Part shown: piece after piece, positions 1 to 17,945 of the stretch | Layout of the letters: each line of letters opens with the position of its first letter | Position numbering within the stretch: position 1 is the first letter of the stretch | NCBI RefSeq assembly: GCF_036320965.1 | Contig: NC_092238.1 | Location: 55,484,970-55,548,969, forward strand | Source: Panulirus ornatus | Taxonomy: Eukaryota > Arthropoda > Malacostraca > Decapoda > Palinuridae | Direction of reading: 5' to 3' | Length of the DNA: 64,000 bases | Made by a program: the position numbers and the translations under genes | The notes under the pieces: model-generated | Told to the model about the DNA's origin: nothing | The model's input: only the letters and a program-made list of their open reading frames with translations | Database searches by the model: none

Positions 1-319
1 GGAGCGGGAGGCCAGAAACCCTCCCCTCCTAGTATTTCAACTTTCTAAAAGGGGAAACAGAAGGAGGAGTCACGCGGGGAGTTCTCATCCTCCTCGAAGG
101 CTCAGATTTCGGTATCTAAATGTCTGTGGATGTAACCAAGATGAGAAAAAAGGAGACCTAGGTAGTGATTGAGGAAAGGAACCTGGATGTTTTGGCTCTG
201 AGTGAAACGAAGGTCAAGGGTAAAGGGGAAGAGTGGTTTGGAAATGTGTTAGGAGTAAAGTCACTGGTTAGTGAGAGGACAAGACAAGGAAAGGAGTAGC
301 ACTACTCCTTAAACAGAAG

Positions 320-956
320 TTGTGGGAGTATGTGATAGAGTGTAAGAAAGTACATTCTAGATTGATATGGATAAAACTTAAAGTTGATGGAGATAGATGG
401 GTGATTATTGGTGCATATGCTCCTAGGCATGAGAAGAAAGATCATGAGAGGGAACTGTTTTGGAACAGCTTAATGAGTGTGTTAGTGGTTGTGATGCACA
501 ACCACCGTGTTATAGTGATGTGTGATCTAAATGCAAAGGTGAGTAATGTGTCAGTTGAGGGAATAATTGGTATACATGGGGTGTTCTGTTTTGTAAATGG
601 AAATGGTGAAGAGCATGTAGATTTATGTGCTGCAAAAAGAACTGGTGATTGGGAATACCTGGTTTAAAATGCGAGATATACATAAATGTACGTATGTAAG
701 TAGGAGAGATGGCTAGAAAACGTTATTGGATTACGTGTTAATTGATAGCTGCGCGAAAGAGAGACTTTTGGATGTTAATGTGCTGACAGGTGGAACTGGA
801 GGGATGTGTGATCATTATCTTGTAGAGGCGAAGGTGAAGATTTGTAGGGGTTTTCAGAAAAGAAGAGAGAACGTTAGGGTGAATAGAGTGGTGAGAGTAA
901 TTGAGCTTGGGAAGGATACTTGTGTGAGGAACTACCAGGAGAGACTGAGTACATAA
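320..956 (+). pseudogene. LINE-A endonuclease region, broken
   Basis: This is the APE-type endonuclease part of copy 1. Two open pieces (320-667 and 726-956) read through WVIIGAYAP, VIVMCDLNAKV (normally GDLNAK) and CDHYLVEAKV (normally SDH). In APE endonucleases the GDxN and SDH motifs bind metal and cut phosphodiester bonds, opening the target strand for reverse transcription. Here the serine of SDH and the glycine of GDLN are changed and the frame is interrupted near 667-725. It is not expected to work. Confidence 0.85.
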
Positions 957-1746
957 TGGAAAAAGGTGAGAACAAAGGAGGTAAGGGGAGGAATGGGATG
1001 TATTTAGGGAAGCAGTGATGGCTTGCGGAAAAGATGCTTGTGGCATAAGAAGCGTGGGAGGTGGTTTAATTAGATAGGGTAGTGAGTGGTGGGATGAAGA
1101 AGTAAGATTATTAGTGAAAGAGAAGAGAGAGGCATTTGGACTATTTTTGTAGGTAAAAAAAAGCAAATGAGTGGGAGATGTATAAAAGAAAGAGGCAGGA
1201 GGTCAAAGAAAGGTGCAAGAGGTGAAAAAGAGGGCAAATGAGAGTTGGGGTGAGAGAGTATCATTAAATTTTAGGGAGGGTAAAAAGATGTTTTCGAAGG
1301 ATATAAAGTGTGTAAGGGAAGGAAGCAAATGGGAACTTCAGTGAAGAGGGCTAATGGGGAGGTAATAACAAGTAGTGGTGATGTGAGAAGATGGAGTGAG
1401 TATTTTGAAGGTTTGTTGAATGTGTTTGATGATAGAGTGCCAGATATAGTGTGTTTGGTCGAGGTGGTGTGCAAAGTGAGAGGATAAGGGAAAATGATTT
1501 GGTAAACAGAGAAGAGGTAGTAAAAGCTTTGCGCAAGATGAAAGCCGGCAAGCCAACAGGTTTGGATGGTATTGCAGTGCAATTTATTAAAAAGGGAGTG
1601 ACTGTATTGTTGACTGGTTGGTAAGGTTATTTAATGTATGTATGACTCATGTTGAGGTGCCTGAGGATTGGCGGAATCCTTGTATAGTGCCATTGTACTA
1701 AGGCAAAGGGGATAAGCGTGAGTGCTCAAATTACAGAGGTATAAGT

Positions 1747-2909
1747 TTGTTCAGTATTGCTGGTAAATTATATGGGAGGGTATTGATTGAGAGGGTGAAG
1801 CCATGTACAGGGCATCAGATTGGGGACGAGCAGTGTGGTTTCAGAAGTGGTAGAGAATGTGTGGATCAGGTGTTTGCTTTGAAGAATGTATGTGAGAAAT
1901 ACTTAGAAAAGAAAATGGATTTGTACGTAGCATTTATGGATCTGGAGAAGGCATATGACAGAGTTAACAGAGATGCTCTGTGGAAGGTATTAAGAATATA
2001 TGGTGTAGGAGGCAAGTTGTTAGAAGCAGTGAAAAGTTTTTATCGAGATGTAAGGCATGTGTACGTGTAGGAGGGGAGGAAAGTGATCGGATCTCAGTGA
2101 ATATAGGTTTGCGGCAGGTGTGTGTGATGTCTCCATGGTTGTTTAATTTGTTTATGGATGGGGTTGTTAGGGAGGTAAATGCAAGAGTTTTGGAAAGAGG
2201 GGTAAGTATGCAGTCTGTTGTGGATGAGAGAGCTTGGGAAGTGAGTCAGTTGTTGTTCGCTGATGATACAGCGCTGGTGGTTGATTCATGTGAGAAACTG
2301 CATAACCTGGTCACTGAGTTTAGTAAAGTGTCTGAAAGAAGAAAGTTAAGAGTACATGTGAGTATGAGCAAGGTTATTAGGTACAGTAGGGTTGAGGGTC
2401 AAGTCAACTGGGAGGTAAGTTTGAATGGAGAAAAATTGGAGGAAGTGAAGTATTTTAGATATCTGGGAGTGGATCTGGCAGCGGATGGAACCATGGAAGC
2501 GGAAGCCAATCAGAGGGTGGGAGAGGGGGCGAAAATCCTGGGAGCCTTGAAGAAAACTAAAATGGGTATGTTTGAAGGATTTGTGTCTACAACAATGTTG
2601 TATGGTTGCGAGGCGTTGGCTATGTATAGAGTTGTGCGCAGGAGGGTGGATGTGCTAGAAATGAGATGTTTGAGGACAATATGCGGTGTGAGGAGTTTTG
2701 ATCGAGTATGTAATGTAAGGGTAAGAGAGATGTGTTTAAATAAAAAGAGTGTGGTTGAGAGAGCAGAAGAGGGTGTTTTGAAATTGTTTGGTCACATGGA
2801 GAGAATGAGTGAGGAAAGATTGACCAAGAGGATATATGTGTCAGAGGTGGAGGAGCGAGAAGTGGGAGACCAAATTGGACGTGGAAATATGGATCGAGAA
2901 AGGTTTTGA
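1747..2909 (+). pseudogene. LINE-A reverse transcriptase, broken
   Basis: This is the reverse transcriptase of copy 1 in two overlapping frames (1747-2070 and 1980-2909), with a frameshift near 2048. Motif A (DLEKAYDRV), motif B (LRQVCVMSP, where others read LRQGC) and motif C (FADDTALV) are visible, followed by [17 protein letters not shown] and FGHMERM. About 30 bp are missing in the segment that other copies read as [11 protein letters not shown]. The end past 2860 is frameshifted. Confidence 0.88.
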
Positions 2910-3446
2910 GTGATCGGGACCTGAACATGCAGGAGGGTCAAAGGCGTGCAAGGAATAGAGGGAATTGGAACGATGTGGTATACCATGGTCGACTTCCTGT
3001 CAATGGAATGAACCAGGGTATGTGAAGCGTCTAGGTTAAATCAAAGATAGTTCTTTGTGGCCTGGATGTGGAAAGGGGGCTGTGGTTTCGGTGCATTATT
3101 ACATAAGAGCTAGAGCACTGAGTGTGAACGAGTGGGGCCTTTGTTGTCTTTTCCTAGCGCTACCTCGCACACATGAGGGGGGAGGGGACTGTTATTGAAT
3201 GTGTGGCGGGGTGGCGATAGGAATTGATAGACGGCAGATAGTATGAGTTATGTACATATGTATATATGTATATGTCTGTGTGTGTATATATATGTGTACA
3301 TTGATATGTATAGGCATGTATATTTGCGTGTGTGGACTTGTATGTATGTACCTGTGTATGTGGGTGGGTTGGGCCATTCTTTCGTCTGTTTCCTTGCGCT
3401 ACCTCGCTAACGCGGAAGACAGCGACAAAGTAAAATAAAATAAGAT

Positions 3447-3450
<4 letters not shown>

Positions 3451-3519
<69 letters not shown>

Positions 3520-3550
3520 ATATATATGTATATATATCTGTATATATATA

Positions 3551-3612
<62 letters not shown>
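3451..3612. repeat. (TA)n array between copies 1 and 2
   Basis: A (TA)n tract with a few interruptions (GGGATATATATG, ATATCTG). It joins the 3' end of a plus-strand LINE to the poly-T start of a minus-strand LINE, so both 3' tails meet in the same array. Confidence 0.97.
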
Positions 3613-5226
<1,614 letters not shown>

Positions 5227-5462
5227 CCTATGGATAGGGGATTAAGAATACATCCCACGCATTCCTCTCGTGTCGTAGAAGGCGACTAAAGGGGACGGAA
5301 ACGGGGGGCCAGAAATCCTCCCCTCCTTGTATTCTAATTTTTAAAAGGGGAAACAGAAGAAGGAGTCATGCGAGGAGTGCTCATCCTCCTCGAAGGCTCA
5401 GAATTCAGTGTCTAAATATCTGTGGATGTAACCAAGATGAGAAAAAAGGAGAGATAGGTAGT

Positions 5463-6281
5463 ATGTTTGAGGAAAGGAACCTGGATGTTTTGACTCTGAG
5501 TGAAACGAAGCTAAAGGGTAAAGGGGAAGAGTTGTTTGGCAATGTCTTGAGAGTAATGTCAGGGGTTAGTGAGAGGACAAGAGCAAGGGAAGGAGTAGCA
5601 CTACTCCTGAATCAGGAGTTGTGGGAGTATGTGATAGAGGGTAAGAAAGTAAATTCTTGATTGATATGGGTAAAACTGAAAGTTGATGGAGAGAGATGGG
5701 TGATTATTGGTGCATATGCACCTGGGCATGAGAAGAAAGATCATGAGAGGCAAGTGTTTTGAGAGCAGTTGAATGAGTGTGTTAGTGGTTTTGATGCACA
5801 AGACCGGGTTATAGTGATGGGTGATTTGAATGCAAAGGTGAGTAATGTGGCATTTGAGGGATTAATTTGTATACATGGAGTGTTCAGCGTTGTAAATGGA
5901 AATGGTGAAGAGCTTGTAGATTTATGTGCTGAAAAAGGACTGGTGATTGAGAATACCCGTTTTAAAAAGCGAGCTATACATAAGTAAACGTATGTAAGTA
6001 GGAGAGATGTCCAGAGAGCGTTATTGGATTACGTGATAATTGATAGACGCACGAAAGAGAGACTTTTGGATGTTAATGTGCTGAGAGGTGCAACTGGAGG
6101 GATGTCTGATCATTATCTTGTGGAAGCAAAGGTGAAGATTCGTGGGGGTTTTCAGAAAAGAAGAGAGAATGTTGAGGTGAAGAGAGTGGTGAGAGTAAGT
6201 GAGCTTGGGAAGGAGACTTGTGTGAGGAAGTACCAGGAGAGACTGAGTACAGAATGGAAAAAGGTGAGAACAAGGGGGTAA
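5463..6281 (+). pseudogene. LINE-A endonuclease, broken (copy 3)
   Basis: Endonuclease domain of copy 3 in three open pieces. It shows LTLSETKLKG near the start, VIVMGDLNAKV in the middle and MSDHYLVEAKV at the end, so the catalytic GDLN and SDH residues survive. Stops occur near 5658 (after KKVNS), near 5761 and near 5985. It would nick target DNA in an active element; here the frame is closed. Confidence 0.87.
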
Positions 6282-6517
6282 GGGGAGTGGGGGAGGAATG
6301 GGATGTATTTAGGGAAGCAGTGATGGCTTGCGCAAAAGATGCTTGTGGCATGAGAAGCGTGGGAGGTGGGTTGATTAGAAAGGGTAGTGAGTGGTGGGAT
6401 GAAGAGGTAAGATTATTAGTGAAAGAGAACAGAGAGGCATTTGAACGATTTTATTAGGGAAAAAATGCAAATGAGTGGGAGAGGTATAAAAGAAAGAGGC
6501 AGGAGGTCAAGAGAAAG

Positions 6518-8367
6518 GTGCAAGAGGTGAAAAAGAGGGCAAATGAGAGTTGGGGTGAGAGAGTATCATTAAATTTCAGGGAGAATAAAAAGACGTTTTG
6601 GAAGGAGGTAAATAAAGTGCGTAAGACAAGGGAGCAAATGGGAACTTCAGTGAAGGGGGCTAATGGAGAGGTGATAACAAGTAGTGGTGATGTGAGAACT
6701 AGAAGGAGTGAGTATTTTGAAGGTTTGTTGAATGTGTTTGATGATAGAGTGGCAAATGTGGGGTGTCTTGGTCGAGGTGGTGTGCAAAGTGAGAAGGTTA
6801 GGGAAAATGATTTGTTAAATAGAGAAGAATTCGTAAAAGCTTTACGGAAGATGACAGCCGGCAAAGCAGCAGGTTTGGATAGCATTGCAGTGGAATTTAT
6901 TAAAAAAGGGGGTAAGTGTATTGCTGACTGGTTGGTAACGTTATCTAATGTATGTGTGATTCATGGTGAGGTGCCTGAGGACTGGCGAAATGCTTGCATA
7001 GTGCCATTGTACAAAGGCAAAGGGGATATGAGTGTGTGCTCAAATTACAGAGGTATAAGTTTGTTGAGTATTCCTTGTAAATTATATGGGAGGGTATTGA
7101 TTGAGAGGGTGAAGGCATGTAAAGAGCATCAGATTGGGGAAGAGCAGTGTGGTTTCAGAAGTGGTAGAGGATGTGTGGATCAGGTGTTTGCTTTGAAGAA
7201 TGTATTCGAGAAATACTTAGAAAAAAAATGATTTGTAAGTAGCATATATGGATCTGGAGAAGGCATATGATAGAGTTGATAGAGATGCTCTGTGGAAGGT
7301 ATTAAGAATATATGGTGTGGGAGCTAAGTTGCTAGAAGCAGTGAAAAGTTTTTATCGAGGATGTGAGGAATGTTTACGTGTAGGAAGAGAGGAAAGTGAT
7401 TGGTTTTCAGTGAATGTAGGTTTGCGGCAGGGGTGTGTGATGTTTCCATGGTTGTTTAATTTGTTTATGGATGGGGTTGTTAGGGAGGTGAATGCAAGAG
7501 TTTTGGAAAGAGGGGCAAGTATGCAGTCTGCTGTGGATGAGAGAGCTTGGGAAGTGAGCCACTTGTTGTTCGCTGATAATACAGCGCTGGTGGCTGATTC
7601 ATGTAAGAAACTGCAGAAGTTGGTGACTGAGTTTGGTAAAGTGTGTGAAAGAAGAAAGTTAAGAGTAAATGTGAATAAGAGGTTATTAGGTACAGTAGGG
7701 TTGAGGGCCAAGTCAATTGGGAGGTAAGTTTGAATGGAGAAAAGCTGGAGGAAGTGAAGTGTTTTAGATATCTGGGAGTGGATCTGGCAGCGGATGGAAC
7801 CATAGAAGTGGAAGATAATCATAGGGTGGGGGAGGGGGCGAAAATTCTGGGAGCCTTGAAGAATGTTTCGAAGTCGAGAACATTATCTCGGAAAGCAAAA
7901 ATGTGTTTGTTTGACGGAATAGTGGTTCCAACAATATTGTATGGTTGCGAGGCGTGGTCTATGGATAGAGTTGTGCGCAGGAGGGTGGATGTGCTGGAAA
8001 TTAGATGTTTTAGGACAATATGTGGTGTGAGGTGGTTTGATTGAGTAAGTATTATAAGGGTGAGAGAGATGTGTGGAAATAAAAAGAGTGTGGTTGAGAG
8101 AGCAGAAGAGGGTGTTTGAAATGGTTTGGTCACATAGAGAGAATTAGCGAGGAAAGATTGACCAAGATGATATATGTGTCAGGGGTGGAGGGAACGAGGA
8201 GAAGTGGGAGACCAAACTGGAGGTGCAAAGATGAAGTGAAAAAGATTTTTAGTGATCGGGGCCTGAACATGCAAGAGGGTGAAAGGCATGCAAGGAATAT
8301 AGCGAATTGGAACGATATTGTATACCGGGGGCGACGTGCTGTCAATGGATTGAACCAGGGCATGTGA
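6518..8367 (+). pseudogene. LINE-A linker and reverse transcriptase, broken (copy 3)
   Basis: The frame runs from the linker ([15 protein letters not shown]) through [52 protein letters not shown] and FGHIERI to the element end. It is interrupted after EKK near 7231, near 7680-7730, by a TGA at about 8042 and again near 8117. The FADD to FADN change removes a catalytic aspartate, so the enzyme was probably dead before or after these breaks. Confidence 0.88.
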
Positions 8368-8780
8368 AGCGTCTGGGGTAAACCATGCAAAGTGTGTGGG
8401 GCCTGGATGTGGAAAGGGAGCTGTGGTTTCGGTGCATTATTACATGACAGCTAGAGACTGAGTGTGAACGAATTGGGCCTTTGGTGTTTTTCCTAGCGCT
8501 ACCTCGCACACATGAGGGGGGAGGGGGTTGTTGTTCCATGTGTGGCGAGGTGGCGATGGGAACAAATAAAGGCAGACAGTATGAATTATGTGCATGTGTA
8601 TATATGTATATGTCTGTGTGTGTATATATGTCTACATTGAGATGTATAGGTATGTATATTGTGCGTGTGTGGACATGTAAGTAGATACTTGTGTATATGT
8701 GCGGGTTGGGCCATTCTTTCGTCTGTTTCCTTGCGCTATCTCCCTAACGCGGGAGACAGCGACAAAGCAAAATAAATAAA

Positions 8781-8783
<3 letters not shown>

Positions 8784-8821
<38 letters not shown>
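8784..8821. repeat. short (TA)n array between copies 3 and 4
   Basis: About 38 bp of (TA)n linking the 3' end of copy 3 to the truncated 5' end of copy 4, head to tail in the same orientation. Confidence 0.95.
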
Positions 8822-11236
<2,415 letters not shown>

Positions 11237-11431
11237 TTTATCCCTGGAGATAGTGGAGAAAGAATACTTCCCACCCATTCCTCACGTGTCGTAGAAGGCG
11301 ACTAAAGGGGACGGGAGCGGGGGGCCAGAAACCCTCCCCTCCTTGTATTTTAACTTTCTAAAAGGGGAAACAGAAGGAATCACGCGGGGAGTTCTCATCC
11401 TCCTCGAAGGCTCAGATTTCGGTGTCTAAAT

Positions 11432-12397
11432 GTGTGTGGATGTAACCAAGATGAGAAAAAAGGAGACATAGGTAGTATGTTTGAGGGAAGGAACCTGGAT
11501 GTTTTGGCCCTGAGTGAAACGAAGGTCAAGGGTAAAGGGGAAGAGTGGTTTGGGAATGTCTTAGGAGTAAAGTCAGGGGTTAGTGAGAGGACAAGAGCAA
11601 GGAAAGGAGTAGCACTTCTCCTGAAACAGGAATTTTCGGAGTATTTAAGAAAGTACATTCTAGATTGATATGGGTAAAACAGAAAGTCGATGGAGAGACA
11701 TGGGTGATTATTGGTGCATATGCACCTGGGCATGAGAAGAAAGGTCATGAGAGGGAAGCGTTTTGGGAGCAGCTGAGTGTGTTAGTGGTTGTGATGCACA
11801 AGACCGGGCTATAGTGATGGGTGATTTGAATGCAAAGGTGAGTAATGTGGCAGGTGAGGGAATAATTGATATACATGGGGTGTTCTGTGTTGTAAATGGA
11901 AATGGTGAAGAGCTTGGAGATTTATGTGCTGTAAAGGACTGGTGATTGGGAATACCTGGTTTAAAAAGCGAGATATACATAAGTATATATATGTAAGTAG
12001 GAGAGATGGCCAGAGAGCGTTATTGGATTACGTGTTAATTGATAGACGCGCGAAAGAGAGACTTTTGGATGTTAATGTGCTGAGAGGTGCCACTGGAGGG
12101 ATGTGTGATCATTATCTTGTGGAGGCGAAGGTGAAGATTTGTGGGGGTTTTCAGAAAAGAAGAGAGAATGTTAGGGTGAAGAGAGTGGTGAGAGTAATTG
12201 AGCGTGGGAAGGAGACTTGTGTGAGGAAGTACCAGGAGAGACTGAGTACAGAATGGAAAAAGGTGAGATTAAAGGAGGTAACGGGAGTATGGGAGGAATG
12301 GGATGTACTTAAGGAAGCAGTGATGGCTTGCGCAAAAGATGATTGTAGCATGAGAAGTGTGGGAGGTGGGTGGATTAGAAAGTGTAGTGAGTGGTGA
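11432..12397 (+). pseudogene. LINE-A endonuclease, broken (copy 5)
   Basis: Open pieces 11432-11668, 11763-11945 and 11924-12397 together cover the endonuclease: CGCNQDEKKG, LALSETKVKG, VIVMGDLNAKV (in a piece reading AIVMGDLNAKV) and CDHYLVEAKV in place of SDH. The loss of about ten codons near 11645 and frameshifts near 11780 and 11935 inactivate it. Confidence 0.86.
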
Positions 12398-12872
12398 GTG
12401 GTGAGTGGTTAGATCATTAGTGAAAGAGAAGAGAGAGGCATTTGGACGATTTTTGCAGGTAGAAAATGCAAATGAGTGGGAGATGTATAAAAGAAAGAGG
12501 CAGGAGGTCAAAGAAAGGTGCAAGAGGTGAAAAAGAGGGCAAATGAGAGTTGGGGTGAGAGAGAGTATCATTAAATTTTAGAGAGAATAAAAAGATGTTT
12601 CGAAGAAGGTAAATAAAGTGCGTTAGACAAGGGAGCAAATGGGAACTTTAGTGAAGAGGGCTAATGGGGAGGTGTTAACAAGTAGTGGTGATGTGAGGAG
12701 ATGGAGTGAGTATTTTGAAGGTCTGTTGAATGTGTTTCATGATAGAGTGGCAGATATAGGGTGTTTGTTCGAGGTGGTGTGCAAAGTGAGAGGGTTAGGG
12801 AAAATTATTTGGTAAAGAGTGAAGAGGTAGTAAAAGCTTTGCGGAAGATGAAAGCCGGCAAGCCAGTAGGTT

Positions 12873-14350
12873 TTGGATGGTATTGCAGTGAAATTTATTA
12901 AGAAAGGGGGTGACTGCATTGTTGACGGGTTGGTAAGGTTATTCAATGTATTTATGACTCATGGTAAGGTGCCTGAGGATTGGCGGAATGCGTGCATAGT
13001 GCCATTGTACAAAGGCAAAGGGGATAAGAGTGAGTGCTCAAATTACAGAGGTATAAGTTTGTTGAGTATTCCTGGTAAATTATATGGGATGGTATTGATT
13101 GAGAGGGTGAAGGTATGTACAGGGAATAAGACTCGGGACGAGCAGTGTGGTTTCAGAAGTGGTAGAGAATGTGTGGACCAGGTGTTTGCTTTGAAGAATG
13201 TATTTGATAAATACTTAGAAAAGCAAATGGATTTGTATGTAGCATTTATGGATCTGGAGAAGGCATGTGATAGAGTTGATAGAGATGCTCTGTGGAAGGT
13301 ATTAAGAATGTATGGTGTGGGAGGCAAGTTGTTAGAAGCAGTGAAAAGTTTTTATCGAGGATGTAAGGCATGTGTACGTGTAGGAAGAGAGGAAAGTGAT
13401 TGGTTCTCAGCGAATGTATATTTGCGGCAGATGTGTGTGATGTCTCCATGCTTGTTTAACTTGTTTATGGATGGGGTTGTTAGGGAGGTGAATGCAAGAG
13501 TTTTGGAAAGAGTGGCAGGTATGCAGTCTGTTGTGGATGAGAGAGCTCGGGAAGTGAGTCAGTTGTTGTTCGCTGATGGTACAGCGCTGGTGGCTGATTC
13601 ATGTGAGAAACTGCAGAAGCTGGTGACTGAGTTTGGTAAAGTGTGTGAAAGAAGAAAGTTAAGAGTAAATGTGAATATGAGCAAGGTTATTAGGTACAGT
13701 AGGGTTGAGGGTCAAGTCAATTGGGAGGTAAGTTTATATGGATAAAAACTGGAGGAAGTAAAGTGTTTTATATATCTGGGAGTGGATCTGGCAGCGGATG
13801 GAACCATGGAAGCGGAAGTGAATCATAGGGTGGGGGAGATGGCGAAAATTCTGGGAGCCTTGAAGAATGTTTGGAAGTCGAGAACATTATCTCGGAAATC
13901 AAAAATGGGCATGTTTGAAGGGATAGTGGTTGCAGCAATGTTGTATGGCTGCGAGGTGTGGTCTATGGATAGAGTTGTGCGCAGGAGTGTGGATGTGCAG
14001 GAAATGTGATGTTTGAGGACAATATTTGGTGTGAGGTGGTTTGATCGAGTAAGTAATGTAAGGGTAAGATAGATGTGTGGAAATAAAAAGTGTGTGGTTG
14101 AGAAAGCAGAAGAGGGTGTTTTGAAATGGGTTGGCCACATGGAGAGAATGGGTGAGGATAGATTGACCAAGAGGATATATGTGTCAGAGGTGGAGGGAAC
14201 GAGGAGAAGTGGGAGACCAAATTAGATGTGGAAAGATGGAGTGAAAAAGATTTTGAGTGAATGGGGCCTGAACATGCAGGAGGGTGAAAGGCGGGCAAGG
14301 AATAGAGTGAATTGGAACGATGTAGTATACCGGGGTGGACGTGCTGTCAA
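12873..14350 (+). pseudogene. LINE-A reverse transcriptase, broken (copy 5)
   Basis: The main open piece (12873-13745, 290 aa) covers LDGIAVKFIKKGG, LYGMVLIERV, DLEKACDRV (motif A), LRQMCVMSP (motif B) and FADGTALVA (motif C, second Asp lost). A TAA at 13743 and later frameshifts close it. [15 protein letters not shown] and later domains continue at 13782-14009 and beyond. Confidence 0.88.
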
Positions 14351-14789
14351 TGGATTGAACCAGGGCATGTGAAGCGTCCGGGGTAAACCATTGAAAGTTG
14401 TGTGGGGCCTGGATGTGGAAATGGAGCTGTGGTTTCGGTGCATTATTACATGAAAGCTAGAGACTGAGTGTGAACGAATGGGCCCTTTGTTGTCTTTTCT
14501 TAGCGCTACCTCGCACAACTGAGAGGGGAGGGGGCTGTTATTCCATGTGTGGCGAGGTGGCGATGGGAATGAATAAAGGCAGACAGTATGAATTATGTGC
14601 ATGTGTATATATGTATATGTCTGTGTTTTTATATATATATGTGTACATTGAGATGTATAGGTATGTATATTTGCGTGTGTGGACATGTATGTATATACAT
14701 GTGTAAGTGGGTCGGTTGGGCCATTCTTTCGTCTGTTTCCTTGCGCTACCTCGCTAACGCGGGAGACAGCGACAAAGCAAAATAAAAAA

Positions 14790-16450
<1,661 letters not shown>

Positions 16451-16457
16451 GTAAGTA

Positions 16458-16502
16458 CGTGTGTGTGTGAGTGTGTGTGTGGTGTGTGTGTGTGTGTGTG
16501 TG
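16458..16502. repeat. (GT)n microsatellite
   Basis: An imperfect GT dinucleotide run with GAGTG and GGTG interruptions. It produces low-complexity reading frames that are not genes. Confidence 0.93.
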
Positions 16503-16738
16503 GATCCGCCTGCAAGAGCTTACACCGCGAGAGAAAAGGCACCTTTGGCGAGGGTGTATGAATGGGAGTTCAGTCCCATCAAAGAACTTCCCACTTCAGA
16601 GGAGTCCACATTTCCGTCCTAGTGGAAGTAGTTCAGCCTTGGGCTGCAGTAGCCTTTAGTAAAAGGTCTGGGTAATATTAGGAATCTTTCTTTGAAACTG
16701 GTCTTGATGTCATTATAATGTAAAGGAAAATGAATGTA

Positions 16739-16791
<53 letters not shown>

Positions 16792-16821
16792 GTGTGTGTG
16801 TGTGTGAGTGTGTGTGTGAGT
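16739..16821. repeat. (GT)n microsatellite
   Basis: A (GT)n run of about 80 bp with single CG and GA interruptions. The poly-His/Thr reading frames on the minus strand across it are artefacts. Confidence 0.96.
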
Positions 16822-17097
16822 TTTGCGTGTGTCCATGTTTTTGCATGTTTGCCTGTGTATTTACTTATTTGTATTAACATATATTTACATTGAGGGGAGA
16901 GGATTATACGCCTGTGGAGCCACATTTGTTAAACATTCTCTTCCTTCAAGTAATCTTTTAAACATCTGTTCATTGCTGGAACTCATGGTTCGCTTATTAA
17001 GTCTATTCAAACCATGAACCACCTTAATATATTAAAACAGTACATCGTTACATTTTTCTAACACACTTCTTGCCCAGCTTCTTGTCGTAGCCACTGT

Positions 17098-17262
17098 TTA
17101 TTCTGATACACATCTTTTGAAGAAAGGTTTACTGTGGAAGTCGTCTAAATGATTTAGAAAACTGAAGACTTTAAATAGGTCACTCCTCTTCTATTTGTCC
17201 TCCATGCTGGGAAATTCTGTACCCCTCAGCCTTTTACTGTAGCTCAGCTCTTTTAATTCAGG
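17098..17262 (-). pseudogene. CR1-like LINE C-terminal fragment
   Basis: Translated on the minus strand from 17262, the sequence gives PELKELSYSKRLRGTEFPSM, then after an internal TAG a stretch reading SDLFKVF and LNHLDDFHSKPFFKR. This matches the shape of the conserved region after the RT core in CR1/L2-type LINEs (LxxLSYxxRL, RGDLIEVFKIL, GLDD). Two in-frame stops mark it as a relic. It was recognised by eye only, and it is unrelated to LINE-A. Confidence 0.45.
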
Positions 17263-17275
17263 AAACAGCTTAGAT

Positions 17276-17290
17276 CAGTGATTCTCAACC
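17276..17290. repeat. possible hAT-type transposon terminus
   Basis: CAGTGATTCTCAACC followed by a T run resembles the terminal inverted repeat of many hAT/Charlie-like DNA transposons. I did not find the matching inverted end downstream, so this may be a solo end or coincidence. Confidence 0.3.
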
Positions 17291-17475
17291 TTTTTTACCC
17301 GATTAACCCTTTTCACCATATGTCAGATTGTCATTCGTCCCTTTTCAAGACTGTCTAACTCAAAAAGTGCTTTGAAAACTTTTAGTTTTTCTATATTAGC
17401 ACATATACATTTACAGTAGTCTTTCCTTATCAATAACTAATTACTTAACAGACTAAATTGAATCATGATTCAATG

Positions 17476-17554
17476 AACAAAAGGTTCGATAGAATGGCAG
17501 GGTATTGTAATACAACAAACAAAAGTTCAATAGAATGCCAGAGTATTGTAATTC
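17476..17554. repeat. diverged two-copy tandem repeat (~38-41 bp unit)
   Basis: Two adjacent copies share the order ACAAAAGGTTCGATAGAATG / ACAAAAGTTCAATAGAATGC and GGGTATTGTAATAC / GAGTATTGTAATTC. It is a local duplication in noncoding sequence. Confidence 0.75.
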
Positions 17555-17945
17555 ATTTTATTCTGATGAAGATTACGGTCAATGAGAAACCTGTTATTTT
17601 CTTTCTTCGCTAGTTATTGAATACGCGGAGTGTTTGATATTGCACAACGCAGATCATTTTTAACCTCCAATCTACTTCGATGATTCGTTTTCGTTTGCAG
17701 CAGAGTTGAAAAGCCTGACGCATAAAAATATGTTTACACAAATGGAAACAATGTGTGGATAGCGCTTTCTGCCACTTTTGGGTAGGAATCGCACGTCAAG
17801 GGCTAAAATTCTCTGACTGATTTCTCATCGAACATATCTCTTACTCTCGAATCAGTCTTCAGCTCCCGAAATCTATCTTGACAATCATCTGGAATTTTTT
17901 CAAACAAAATTACTAAAGGATATTTTACCTTCTAATGCAATTTGG

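Larger units (their letters stand above)
1..3450 (+). mobile_element. LINE-A copy 1, long 3' UTR, degenerate
   Basis: The window opens inside the 5' UTR of a LINE-A copy. The endonuclease region follows (about 130-1000), then the linker, the RT (about 1500-2930) and a long 3' UTR (about 2990-3440) with the CGCTACCTCGC block and GACAAAG end. The coding region is broken by several frameshifts and stops, so it is a dead copy. It runs directly into a (TA)n array and faces copy 2 tail to tail. The clade is uncertain; the single APE-RT frame with LYGxExW and FGHMERM motifs is reminiscent of RTE-like LINEs. Confidence 0.93.
5227..8783 (+). mobile_element. LINE-A copy 3, full length, long 3' UTR
   Basis: A full-length copy of about 3.56 kb. 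It starts with a CCCTATGGATAGGGGA head directly after (TA)n and ends at GACAAAGCAAAATAAATAAATGAA before the next (TA)n. The 5' UTR (5227-5440), endonuclease (5440-6280), linker and RT (6480-8340) and long 3' UTR (8340-8780) are all present. Frameshifts and stops break the coding region, and RT motif C reads FADN instead of FADD. Confidence 0.94.

Noticed and set aside
16619..16925. His-Thr-rich ORFs on the minus strand
   Set aside because: They are translations of a (GT)n microsatellite.
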